Assembly: GCA_900769545.1 (NCBI GenBank)
Contig: CAAGGZ010000099.1
Location: forward strand, 1-22,922
Direction: 5' to 3'
Length of the DNA stretch: 22,922 nt
DNA from: Clostridia bacterium
GTDB taxonomy: Bacteria; Bacillota; Clostridia; Christensenellales; Borkfalkiaceae
Shown: positions 15,022-22,922 of the stretch, piece by piece
How the letters are laid out: every line of letters starts with the position of its first letter
How positions within the stretch are numbered: position 1 is the first letter of the stretch
Program-made: the position numbers and the translations under genes
Notes under the pieces: model-generated
What the model saw: the letters and a program-made list of their open reading frames with translations, nothing else
Told to the model about the DNA's origin: nothing
The model's database searches: none

Positions 15022-18000
15022 TTAAAAGAATTTTGAATAAGTTGCAATTAAGCTGTAGAGCTTTTCTTCTGTCATCAATCCTTTTCCCATAGCAATCTTA
15101 AGATATTGACCATCCATCGCGTCAAAGATGATTTCAGGAACCATATCCTCAAAATCTTCATACGTGAACAAACCGTACAGTTCAATATCCGCTTGCATTG
15201 CCTCAATGTCATATTGCATTGTTTCAGGATTAACTTCAAAGTAGTTGGTTAAAGATTGCGTTTCCCCAGGCATTGACAGCATTCCGTCAACGTAATAGCA
15301 AAGATATCCATACGTTACAGGGCTATACGATTTCGTGAACACCTGCTCGTTTATTACATTTGCAAGGCGAATAGAAGTATGACACAAGTTTCCACTCTCA
15401 TCGGTATATTGTTTATCGAAATAATGTCCCACATATTCTATGGCATTTACGTCTGTCAGATAAACATATTTATTCAATGTAACATCCCAGAAACCATGTT
15501 CGTCAATCATATCAACGACCGTACCATCCTCAAAATAGAGATGCGTGACTGTGCATTCCGTCGCTTCATCTACATCTATAAAAAGAATGTTCCCTACGTC
15601 AAATTGACCCGTATAGAAATTCCAAACCAATAATAATTCACTACCGTCAAGATCTTCAACAGCCTTTTTTGACCCATCGGCAAGAGTGATTAACGTCCCT
15701 GGTGCTACGCAGTTCTTTTTAGTCGCCCCCGAATCAATTGTTAAATCACGACTCGGCATTTTAATCGTTTCACCATTATAATCACACCACGCATCTTTAT
15801 ACCCAGAATTTGCTGAAACACTAATTGATAAGCTTGTTCCAAAAGGAAGCTTATCCCCAGACGAAACCTCCGACTTGGTATCATTGCGTATTACAGTAAC
15901 ATTTGTGTTATTTTCTTTTATCGTAAGTGTATAACTGCTGACGCTCCAATTTACAGATAACTCTTGACAATTATGATAATCCTTTACAACCTTTCCCGTT
16001 GAATCGATATAATCACCATAGCCCACCATCGTATATCCTTCTCTAGACGGTGCCACATCGGACAATTTACCGCTTATGCCAACCATTCCTTTCAAGGCTA
16101 CCAATTCGTCATAACCGCCATCACCGCCATTTTTATTGACAACAACCGTTTTTAAAACAATCTCAGTTTCTCGATAATAAGAATCTTGGTTAACCCCATT
16201 ATAAGTAGAAGTATAATAATATTTAATCGTTTGCGTTTTGCTTGCCGCGTAGGACTTCAATGTAAATACGCCGTTCGTTTTCATCACATTTTTATCCACA
16301 TCATCGCTAAGTAGTTCAAATGTCAAATCGCCCACCCCATTGCTTGCAGTATAATCAAACGTCCCGTTTACCTTACTTGCCTCGGGATCAATTAAATCGA
16401 TTATTTTACAATTATTTTCCGTAATTGTTTTAAAGATGAGTTCCCCACTCATAGGGCGGAAACAATATAACGTACCGGCATTAATCTCTTTATATTCTTC
16501 TTTACCATCTTGGATTGTTATGATAAACTGAACTTTACTATTACCGACGCCATTTTCGTCCATTTTTACAGTAAACGAATCGTCATCGTACGCAGATATT
16601 TTTGCTGTTTGCATCGCAGTTTCACCAACCAACTGAATATCTTTTATCCACATACCGTTCGAAGACAATGTTTTACCTCTATAATACACCTGTATCTTTG
16701 CTGTTCTTCCCACATACAGTTGAGGCAACGTATTGTTCTTCCCAATTACTACATTCGCACTGTCGGTATCATATAATACGCTAAATCCAGCATCAGCCTT
16801 TACTCCACCGTTATACACAATGGTACTCATTGCGCTTTCTTCGTCGGAAAGCTTTTCAACCGTATATACAGCTTCTTTCCATTTACCGTCTTCACCGTAG
16901 AAGAGATTGTCCACAGAACGATATTCTATCCAAATTTCATCGCCAGCGGAAAGATTTTCGGGCACGAAGAACTCGTTGTTGCTACCAACAACTTTATCTA
17001 CCGATATATTATCCCACTTTGAAATCACATTTGAAATCCGCCATTCTACTTCCGTAGTAGATGCATTGGGTGTATGCTCAAAATTTATAGCATAAGTCGT
17101 TCCGCGTTTTATCAATGTCGATGCCGCAAACAGATCCTCATTTGGAATATGCACTTCCATTTGCAAAACAGCTGACACAACCCCATCTTGTTCTGCTTCA
17201 ATACGAATCGGACTTACACCGCCCAACGTTTCGTAATGAGCCAAATCCTTCTTTAATGTAAATTGCCACTTTGCCAAACCGTTTTCCGTAAACCCCGCAT
17301 ACTGAATTTCCCCATCTACGTATGCTTCCCCTTGTACAATACGTATTTCAGGTTCATTGATGCTTGCAGTTTCACTCACTGTCGTAAAAAGAGTTACAGT
17401 ATCCGCCATCCACTTTGCGCTAATGGGCGTCACGGTATCCGCACTCAATTCAAGTGTACGGGTCGGTTTGTATACGTTAAAGTATAAGGTTTCTGAATGA
17501 ACTCCATCTATATCTACGTAAACGCCGACCTTAATTTCCCCTGCAGGCAAATCATCGTAGATAATCAACTCGTTGTCCTTAATCTCCGCAATCGTCGCAT
17601 CTACCCCAGCAACTTCATATTTTGTTACTCGGGGCATACTATTTGAAGGCTCTGCCGAATATGTAAACAAGCTATCAAGCGTGTATCTATTATTTTCTTC
17701 TACCGTTACTTCCTTTTGCTCAACCGCAACGCCCGTCACAGGCATATATATGTATATTTCAAACACTTGGGCTAAATTGTTCGGTGCGGAATATACAGTC
17801 ACTGTAAGACACGGGTTCTTCTGTTTAATACTTTCCGCGTCTTTAATAATAATGGTATCGCCGTCCACATACGCCAACGATGCGTCATTTACACGAAGTT
17901 CACATACCTTATTGATATCCGAAACGTTTATCGGTTGAAACGACTCAATATCAAACTGAATCTCATCGCCCGGAAGATAATACTCTTGTTCGTTCCATTG

Positions 18001-19020
18001 TAAACTCGGGGGCGTTGTGACAATCGGAAAAAATGCCGTTGCATATACAGGAACTACTTCCAAATTCTGTTCATAATGCGTTCCATCCCTAGAATCTATA
18101 TAAACGGTGATCTTGGTTCCTAATGGCGCAGTCGGTGCTATATGTAGCAAACCTGTCAAGTCTATCGTTGCTATGCTAGGCTCCACATTTAAACTATAAT
18201 ACGTTGCCTTGTCACCAAAAATCGACGCATAAGGTTCCTTTTTCATATTAAATGAATACGTGCGTTGCTGTTCCACTTCGAAAAGTTCCGCTGAAACTTC
18301 CACAACTTCCATTACAGGCTTACATATCGTCAGCGTTTTTTCACAATACACCGTTGGATCGCTTACACTTGTCGCCCTGACCGTCACAAGACTTCCTTCT
18401 TCTATGTTTGGATTATAGACACAACTTAATACACCGTTATAGCTGACTTTTGCGTATTCGCCCCCCGCAACGATTGAGTATGTTACATAATTTTCCGTCG
18501 CGTTTTCAGGATATACTTTCGTCGCGAGTAATAAAGCTCCGCCCAATTGAATCTCGCTTTCTTCATTAATAACCTCAACACGCTCAACAGGCGTCCTTAC
18601 AACCGTAAACGCTAGGCTGTTATCACTTTCAATCCCGTCCACGACTGCTTTCACTTCAATCGTGGTGTCAATTACCGCATCTTCGCCTACGTATAAAATT
18701 CCATTTTTCACCTTTGCATATTCTCTACCTGACAAGACACGATACGTTGTGTTTATCAACGTATTAGCCGCGTTGCTCGGATATATGACTGCCGTCAATC
18801 CAATCTTCTCCCCGCAGTGTACCTCTAAAGTTTCTTTTTCTGCCTTGATCTCTACTTCCTCAATAGGGTTTTTATCTATTTCAAAGTATATTCCCCTAGG
18901 CATCGCTTCTTTTGCATATGCAACTTCAGCCCTAACGGAGGTTAACGCACAAAATCCAATAAGGCTTATACTACAAACTATCAATACTTTTTTAAACAAA
19001 TTTTTAATTTTTTTTCTCAT
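15022..19020 (-). CDS. Exported Ig-like repeat protein with C-terminal Hint autoprocessing domain
   Basis: The start chosen is ATG 19020, behind AGGTGA, giving 1332 residues; a GTG three codons upstream overlaps that ribosome site. Residues 1-36 are a Sec signal peptide (cleavage AYA-KE or VRA-EV). Bacterial Ig-like (Big_2) domains follow at about 53-143, 144-235 and 237-325, with further Ig-like beta domains to about 900 and InlB-like modules near 960-1095. A Hint (hedgehog/intein) domain begins at Cys1104 (CVAPGTLITLADG), with the block-B-like HLYFEDGT and DEHGFWD (His1175). The expected closing His-Asn is replaced by SMPG after LCYYVDGML, and an 80-residue helical tail ends the protein. 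N-S acyl shift and cleavage are therefore plausible, splicing is not. It has no transmembrane anchor besides the signal peptide. It lies 19 bases upstream of the toxin gene in the same operon. Confidence 0.82.
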   Translation of the reverse strand: MRKKIKNLFKKVLIVCSISLIGFCALTSVRAEVAYAKEAMPRGIYFEIDKNPIEEVEIKAEKETLEVHCGEKIGLTAVIYPSNAANTLINTTYRVLSGREYAKVKNGILYVGEDAVIDTTIEVKAVVDGIESDNSLAFTVVRTPVERVEVINEESEIQLGGALLLATKVYPENATENYVTYSIVAGGEYAKVSYNGVLSCVYNPNIEEGSLVTVRATSVSDPTVYCEKTLTICKPVMEVVEVSAELFEVEQQRTYSFNMKKEPYASIFGDKATYYSLNVEPSIATIDLTGLLHIAPTAPLGTKITVYIDSRDGTHYEQNLEVVPVYATAFFPIVTTPPSLQWNEQEYYLPGDEIQFDIESFQPINVSDINKVCELRVNDASLAYVDGDTIIIKDAESIKQKNPCLTVTVYSAPNNLAQVFEIYIYMPVTGVAVEQKEVTVEENNRYTLDSLFTYSAEPSNSMPRVTKYEVAGVDATIAEIKDNELIIYDDLPAGEIKVGVYVDIDGVHSETLYFNVYKPTRTLELSADTVTPISAKWMADTVTLFTTVSETASINEPEIRIVQGEAYVDGEIQYAGFTENGLAKWQFTLKKDLAHYETLGGVSPIRIEAEQDGVVSAVLQMEVHIPNEDLFAASTLIKRGTTYAINFEHTPNASTTEVEWRISNVISKWDNISVDKVVGSNNEFFVPENLSAGDEIWIEYRSVDNLFYGEDGKWKEAVYTVEKLSDEESAMSTIVYNGGVKADAGFSVLYDTDSANVVIGKNNTLPQLYVGRTAKIQVYYRGKTLSSNGMWIKDIQLVGETAMQTAKISAYDDDSFTVKMDENGVGNSKVQFIITIQDGKEEYKEINAGTLYCFRPMSGELIFKTITENNCKIIDLIDPEASKVNGTFDYTASNGVGDLTFELLSDDVDKNVMKTNGVFTLKSYAASKTQTIKYYYTSTYNGVNQDSYYRETEIVLKTVVVNKNGGDGGYDELVALKGMVGISGKLSDVAPSREGYTMVGYGDYIDSTGKVVKDYHNCQELSVNWSVSSYTLTIKENNTNVTVIRNDTKSEVSSGDKLPFGTSLSISVSANSGYKDAWCDYNGETIKMPSRDLTIDSGATKKNCVAPGTLITLADGSKKAVEDLDGSELLLVWNFYTGQFDVGNILFIDVDEATECTVTHLYFEDGTVVDMIDEHGFWDVTLNKYVYLTDVNAIEYVGHYFDKQYTDESGNLCHTSIRLANVINEQVFTKSYSPVTYGYLCYYVDGMLSMPGETQSLTNYFEVNPETMQYDIEAMQADIELYGLFTYEDFEDMVPEIIFDAMDGQYLKIAMGKGLMTEEKLYSLIATYSKFF

Positions 19021-19065
19021 AGTAATCACCTGTCCTTTTATACCTTGCTATTTATCTTGCGTTCT

Positions 19066-21468
19066 TTAACTTTCAATCCTTTCTAATTCACAATCCAAAA
19101 AGACGATACTTTGCCCCATCACGATAATTCCGTTGGCTTCAATTTTATCCCCAACAAGAACGAAACCAAAATCCACCCCGTTTAAATAGGGAACATCTAA
19201 AGTCGGTTCAGAGTAAATGACGACGATGCTATTTCCCGATAACCTATATTTACCTTGATAAGAGCAATTCAACTCGTTATTATAGAAAACTTTATATTCA
19301 AATGTTGCATTTGCATTAAATTGCACGATGCATTGCGCGGTTTCTCCGTTCTCGTCGGTTAATATAATACTCCAAGTCCCTATAAATGGGGTATCTTGTG
19401 CCTCAGGCTCACCCTCAACAGTTACTATAACGCCCCCGCCATCCATTTGACGAATATAGCTTTGAGAATAATCCACTTGCTCTTCTATCCATCGAATATA
19501 CAGATTCACTTCGTTCGATTCCGATAAAAGCATTTCCGTAAATTCCGTGTCTGTAAGTTTCTCGCCATTTTCCGACGATGACCAACCGTCATAAAAATAT
19601 CCAGCTTTTTTGAATACTGGAATATCCAAAAGTCCCACATTTTCGTTAGAAATCCTTATGGTATAGCTCACGTTAGAACCGATATTCAAAATAACGTTCT
19701 TTGCATCTTCACGCCTCGCATTTTTTGCAACGGCTATTACAGCGTTTTTTACAAAAATCGTACTTTCTATATCTTCGATTTGTAACACTTCTCCGTTAAC
19801 CAAATAAGTATAATAATAGGTATCCGTATCCGCGAAAACAGTAGCAAGCCTATCCACATCTTCCTTAGGCACCAATCCGTCCCAATATCCTTCATAGAGG
19901 AAACTTTGTTCTTTCTCATCACCAGTAAATCTAACAACAGAATGATTCGCCGTCATTTCTATCGAATTTATCGAAATCGGTTGAGTACTTCTTAATTTCC
20001 AACTAAACGATTTTTCAACGAGATCTATCTTTTGCTCAACCCCATTGGTGGCTACGCTAATAATGGCAGGATTTCTAAGAGATGCCGTAACGGTAGCCCC
20101 AACGGGAATTTCATATTCACCGTTTATCTTGTCATAGACAAGATGATTTTCTTTATATGTGGTATTATCCAAAAACTCGCCATCTTCCGTTTGATATGGA
20201 TAAGCCCAGCTAATATGAATATCTGCGGGCGTCAAAATTGATACCTTTCCAATATGTCCATATGGCTTTTTTACGGAGATAGACACATCCTTCTTTAATG
20301 TAATTTCCCCTACTGTATACGAAACTCCAACTGTTTGGTCAGTCAAAAGCAACGGGTTGGTATTATAAACATAGTCCTCCAACTCAAGCACACCAAAAGA
20401 TTCAAATTCCGCTTTTACAATAAGTCCGTTTGTATCAAAAATATCCCCTTCCGTATATTCTTTTTGGACATTTGTATCGTCAACAAAAAGGGATAAAAGT
20501 TTTCTGGGGATAACCGTTATCGCCTGTTCTACTGTCTTCGTTACGTCTTTGTACGTATAACTGATTTGCACGCTATCAGTTCCTTCCAATAACATCGTAT
20601 TGGTATCTACCTGAAAATTTTCTACGCTTTCCGATAAATATTCATAATTTGCTTGAATTCGCAAACCCGTTGTATTAAAGCGCTGTCCTGCGAGATATTC
20701 TACTTGCTCGGGCGGAGTAATGATTTCCAACGATTGCAGACTTTTCGCCTCAACAGAAATAGGATATTCAAAACTCTGCCCATTATAGCTAACGACTATT
20801 TCCATTGCGTCAGTACTCAAAGGCACTTGCTCGTATGTATACTCTAAAATTCGAATGTCATTTTTCCCTTCGTGTTTACCCCAAAGTGTGATTGAATTTT
20901 TATCAAAAATTTGTCCCTCTATATAGCTATTGCTATATCCTTGAGCAGTTAAAGCAACAATAAAATCAAATGTAAATCCATCTTCTTCGCTGATTTGAAT
21001 CGGTAAAGTTGCTTCTATCTTATTCTTTGAAACCACTTCAACCCATAAATCAATCGTTCCAATCACGTAACCTAAATCGTTCACAACAGCGGTCAAGCCT
21101 TCCGTAGTCAATTCCCCGTTTTGAAATTCTGCCGCGTATGTCTCGCCTATAAACCCCCAGTTTACCGAAATATCCCCCTCAACTTCCACCGCTGGTTGTT
21201 CATTTATCCTCAAATCAAAGTGTATATCCGTAGCATACAACGGAAGATTACATTTGTCTATAACCTTCCCCTCATAAACAAATTCCACTTTGTAAATCTC
21301 AATTTTTTCCGCTTCAGGTTTATTGAGCATCGATATTATTAAAACTATACCTCCCGAAACCAAAACGGTTATTGCTATAATAAACAATGTCAATTTTTTC
21401 TTCGAACCAACTATTCGATGCCACATTTCACAAAAATTATGCCATATACTCCGCAACCAATTTTTCAT
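19066..21468 (-). CDS. Membrane-anchored Ig-like (Big_3) surface protein, first gene of the toxin operon
   Basis: The start chosen is ATG 21468, with ribosome site GGTGAGG (21484-21478); an in-frame TTG at 21486 falls inside the promoter. The protein has 800 residues. A basic cytoplasmic head (SKKK) precedes one membrane helix (about 26-48, LTLFIIAITVLVSGGIVLIISML minus its ends), so it is a type II protein with the rest outside. Three Big_3-like domains follow at about 168-240, 244-322 and 323-402, each with an xYxxGQxFDxxGL-type start (YIEGQIFDKNSI, YLAGQRFNTTGL, YTEGDIFDTNGL). An InlB-like repeat (AGYFYDGW, LYIRWIE) lies further on. A C-terminal domain of about 95 residues starting FIGTWSIILTDENG resembles a small lipocalin-like beta-barrel. 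There is no catalytic motif. I infer an anchoring or scaffold role for the two exported partners encoded downstream (45-base gap). Confidence 0.78.
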   Translation of the reverse strand: MKNWLRSIWHNFCEMWHRIVGSKKKLTLFIIAITVLVSGGIVLIISMLNKPEAEKIEIYKVEFVYEGKVIDKCNLPLYATDIHFDLRINEQPAVEVEGDISVNWGFIGETYAAEFQNGELTTEGLTAVVNDLGYVIGTIDLWVEVVSKNKIEATLPIQISEEDGFTFDFIVALTAQGYSNSYIEGQIFDKNSITLWGKHEGKNDIRILEYTYEQVPLSTDAMEIVVSYNGQSFEYPISVEAKSLQSLEIITPPEQVEYLAGQRFNTTGLRIQANYEYLSESVENFQVDTNTMLLEGTDSVQISYTYKDVTKTVEQAITVIPRKLLSLFVDDTNVQKEYTEGDIFDTNGLIVKAEFESFGVLELEDYVYNTNPLLLTDQTVGVSYTVGEITLKKDVSISVKKPYGHIGKVSILTPADIHISWAYPYQTEDGEFLDNTTYKENHLVYDKINGEYEIPVGATVTASLRNPAIISVATNGVEQKIDLVEKSFSWKLRSTQPISINSIEMTANHSVVRFTGDEKEQSFLYEGYWDGLVPKEDVDRLATVFADTDTYYYTYLVNGEVLQIEDIESTIFVKNAVIAVAKNARREDAKNVILNIGSNVSYTIRISNENVGLLDIPVFKKAGYFYDGWSSSENGEKLTDTEFTEMLLSESNEVNLYIRWIEEQVDYSQSYIRQMDGGGVIVTVEGEPEAQDTPFIGTWSIILTDENGETAQCIVQFNANATFEYKVFYNNELNCSYQGKYRLSGNSIVVIYSEPTLDVPYLNGVDFGFVLVGDKIEANGIIVMGQSIVFLDCELERIES

Positions 21469-21488
21469 TTTAATAAACCTCACCAATT

Positions 21489-21517
21489 ATATTATAATAA
21501 AAAATATTTTTTGTCAA
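21489..21517 (-). promoter_or_regulatory. Promoter of the four-gene toxin operon
   Basis: On the minus strand TTGACA (21517-21512) is followed by TAATAT (21494-21489) at 17 bp; a perfect TATAAT (21496-21491) overlaps it at 15 bp. Transcription would start near 21482, giving an unusually short leader of about 14 nt that contains the ribosome site. An inverted repeat sits directly upstream of the -35. Confidence 0.65.
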
Positions 21518-21518
21518 T

Positions 21519-21566
21519 AACTCAATCAGCTTTTTAATTGAGTTCCTTAGAAACTTCCTTATAAGG
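21519..21566. promoter_or_regulatory. Inverted repeats upstream of the toxin operon promoter: operator or terminator candidate
   Basis: AACTCAAT (21519-21526) and ATTGAGTT (21537-21544) form an 8-bp inverted repeat with a 10-base loop, ending two bases from the -35. A perfect CCTTATAAGG palindrome (21557-21566) and a direct repeat of TTCCTTA (21544-21550, 21556-21562) lie just beyond. The hairpin could end the ATPase transcript, but no clean T tract follows it, so an operator role is equally plausible. Confidence 0.4.
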
Positions 21567-21585
21567 TTTTATAAATAGCGACTTA

Positions 21586-22800
21586 TTAAATCTCTTGTCC
21601 TAACAAGAAATCTATTGCATTGATTGTGGTTATTCCATTGTGATCTTTTACAAAAAACTCGTCGAGAGTAATAATATATTTGGGATAGTGATCGTTAATC
21701 TCATTAAACGGGCGTAATTCTTGTTGAAGTTTCGCCTCATCAATAACCGTTACAGCCACCTGCACATATTTAATCGCATCTTGATTATCCTTAATAATAA
21801 AATCAACTTCCTTTTCGGCCACTTTACCCGTAGCGACCTTAAATCTACGCCGCTTTAATTCCAAAAAGATAAGATTTTCAAGAATTTGAGAAAGTTCTAC
21901 CGTTTTGTTGTTTAAAATATAATGCTTAAACCCAAAATCGGTCACGTAATACTTGTTGATAAGCTTCAAATACTCTTTTCCAACAACGTCATATCTATCC
22001 GCTTTATAGACAAAGAAACAGTCTTGCAAAGTTTCAAAATAGCTATCCACTGTATTATAGGAAGCTTTTGTTCCGTTAGAGTTAAGCGTATCGGTTATCC
22101 GCTTTGTAGACGTTAAGCAACCGATATTATAAACTAGATAACTCAAAAGATTTTCAACGAGCTGTTTGCTTGCCGCGGAATTACGTTTCAATACATCCTT
22201 TTCGAGTATGGTTTTATAAACACTTTCCATATATTCACGTTGCTCCGCGCTACCCATCTCAAACATAAACATACCAGGAAGAGCCCCATAGGTAATATAA
22301 TCCATAAACAACGCACGTTTATCTTTGCCGTTATTCTGGAAATGCTCGTAATACTCTTTAAAGGAAAGCGGAAGAACATTAATTTCTACATAACGGCCTG
22401 TAAGAAGCGTTGCTTTTTCCGAAGATAAAAATTTAGCATTCGAACCAGTGATATATACATCCACGTTATCTTTTACAAACAAACTGTCCACGACTTCTTC
22501 AAAACCGTCAACGCGTTGAACTTCATCGAGGAAAACATATAATTTTTGACTGTCAACTATTTTATCTGTAATATACTTGTAAAGCGCGAGCTTTTCTCTC
22601 AAATGTACGTTTTCCAATTCTTCAAAATTGATTTTTACAATTTGTTCTTCTTTAACGCCGCTTTTCAAAAGATTAGCAATATACAACTCGAAAATAGTAG
22701 ATTTGCCTACACGCCGTAACCCTGTAACGACTTTAATAATCTTTTTATCTTTATAACTTTCAAGCCATTCTACATATTCTTTTCTTGCAATTAAATCCAT
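21586..22800 (-). CDS. AAA_14/DUF4143 family ATPase
   Basis: A 404-residue cytoplasmic protein with the standard layout of this family. The AAA_14 domain (about 1-165) has Walker A GLRRVGKST (27-35), Walker B VFLDE (89-93), a sensor-like ITGSNA (117-122) and TGRYVE (Arg136). A winged-helix-like middle comes next (LLSYLVYNIGCLTSTKRI). The C-terminal DUF4143 part has YVTDFGFKHYIL and an EVDFII...YVQVAVT segment (Glu331/Asp333 onward) resembling a PD-(D/E)XK fold. The family is widespread in anaerobes, often in many copies and in variable regions; its role is not established. The ribosome site is AAGGTG. It has its own promoter (22820-22848) and sits upstream of the toxin operon in the same orientation, separated by a promoter, so a functional link is not implied. 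Confidence 0.88.
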   Translation of the reverse strand: MDLIARKEYVEWLESYKDKKIIKVVTGLRRVGKSTIFELYIANLLKSGVKEEQIVKINFEELENVHLREKLALYKYITDKIVDSQKLYVFLDEVQRVDGFEEVVDSLFVKDNVDVYITGSNAKFLSSEKATLLTGRYVEINVLPLSFKEYYEHFQNNGKDKRALFMDYITYGALPGMFMFEMGSAEQREYMESVYKTILEKDVLKRNSAASKQLVENLLSYLVYNIGCLTSTKRITDTLNSNGTKASYNTVDSYFETLQDCFFVYKADRYDVVGKEYLKLINKYYVTDFGFKHYILNNKTVELSQILENLIFLELKRRRFKVATGKVAEKEVDFIIKDNQDAIKYVQVAVTVIDEAKLQQELRPFNEINDHYPKYIITLDEFFVKDHNGITTINAIDFLLGQEI

Positions 22801-22819
22801 ATTTCACCTTATCAATAAT

Positions 22820-22848
22820 AGTATAGCATTTTTTTATAATCGTGTCAA
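22820..22848 (-). promoter_or_regulatory. Strong promoter of the AAA_14/DUF4143 gene
   Basis: TTGACA (22848-22843), a 17-bp spacer and TATACT (22825-22820) on the minus strand, with an extended TGC before the -10. It lies 20 bases upstream of the start codon, so the leader is short. Confidence 0.8.
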
Positions 22849-22850
22849 GA

Positions 22851-22898
22851 ATAAAATTGAAAGGTTTTTTAAAATAAGAAAAAAGGTTTCAATTTTAT
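22851..22898. repeat. A+T-rich inverted repeat at the right edge
   Basis: ATAAAATTGAAA (22851-22862) is repeated inverted as TTTCAATTTTAT (22887-22898). After two G-G mismatches the arms extend inward by six A-T pairs, leaving a short A-rich loop. It is adjacent to the -35 of the ATPase gene. It could be a terminator of an upstream gene, an operator, or a small element end. Confidence 0.5.
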
Positions 22899-22922
22899 TT
22901 ACAATCTTTAATTAAAAACAAA

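Noticed and set aside
9075..21468. Search for LPXTG, S-layer or LXG/WXG signals in the large proteins
   Set aside because: None seen; only Sec signals and membrane helices, so sortase anchoring and type VII export are not proposed.
21468..21486. TTG start at 21486 for the first toxin-operon gene
   Set aside because: It lies within the -10 region and upstream of the GGTGAGG ribosome site; ATG 21468 has correct spacing.
1..22922. CRISPR arrays, rRNA, riboswitches and insertion sequences
   Set aside because: No regularly spaced repeats, no rRNA-like sequence, no recognisable riboswitch core and no transposase in any frame.

Overview
The window looks like chromosomal DNA of an uncultured anaerobic Bacillota, probably a gut-associated Clostridia lineage. 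The evidence is strong AGGAGG-type ribosome binding sites, clear TTGACA/TATAAT promoters, Gram-positive style lipoproteins, DUF4886 hydrolases, bacterial Ig-like and InlB/Listeria-Bacteroides repeats, and a YezG-type immunity protein. Assignment below class level is not possible from the sequence.

Region 1 (1-5016) looks like ordinary chromosome. On the minus strand there is the start of a lipoprotein gene running off the left edge, then a two-gene unit (a DUF4886 SGNH-like hydrolase followed by an endonuclease/exonuclease/phosphatase-fold lipoprotein). A second DUF4886 protein, a lipoprotein, is divergent on the plus strand. Next comes a double zinc-ribbon polytopic membrane protein driven by a fully consensus promoter. 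A bidirectional terminator at 4982-5016 closes the region.

Region 2 (5130-7838) is a visibly more A+T-rich restriction-modification cassette on the minus strand. A 59-aa ribbon-helix-helix protein overlaps by one base an 824-aa single-chain enzyme that carries a PD-(D/E)XK nuclease, an N6-adenine methyltransferase and one HsdS-like target-recognition domain. Upstream of the small gene is a 34-bp near-perfect palindrome built from two ATGATATCAT boxes, the likely autoregulatory operator.

Region 3 (about 7900-8680) is a junction with no convincing gene. It contains the 3' half of a tRNA-Asn(GTT) on the minus strand, broken exactly at the anticodon loop and still followed by a terminator. This is the classic scar of tyrosine-recombinase integration. 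The geometry places the integrated element to the right, so the following genes are probably island cargo.

Region 4 (8684-21500) is the highlight: a tight minus-strand operon of four genes behind its own promoter. In transcription order they are an 800-aa membrane-anchored Ig-like protein, a 1332-aa exported Ig-like protein ending in a Hint (hedgehog/intein) autoprocessing domain, a 1975-aa exported protein ending in a YeeF-like DNA/RNA non-specific nuclease, and a 125-aa YezG/DUF600-family immunity protein. I interpret it as a polymorphic toxin-immunity locus in which a YeeF-type nuclease is carried by a giant Sec-exported surface protein rather than by an LXG/WXG type VII substrate. Two large co-transcribed surface proteins may anchor or process it. 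An internal signal-peptide-like segment inside the toxin suggests release of the C-terminal third.

Region 5 (21586-22922) holds an AAA_14/DUF4143 ATPase gene with a strong promoter, and an A+T-rich inverted repeat at the right edge.
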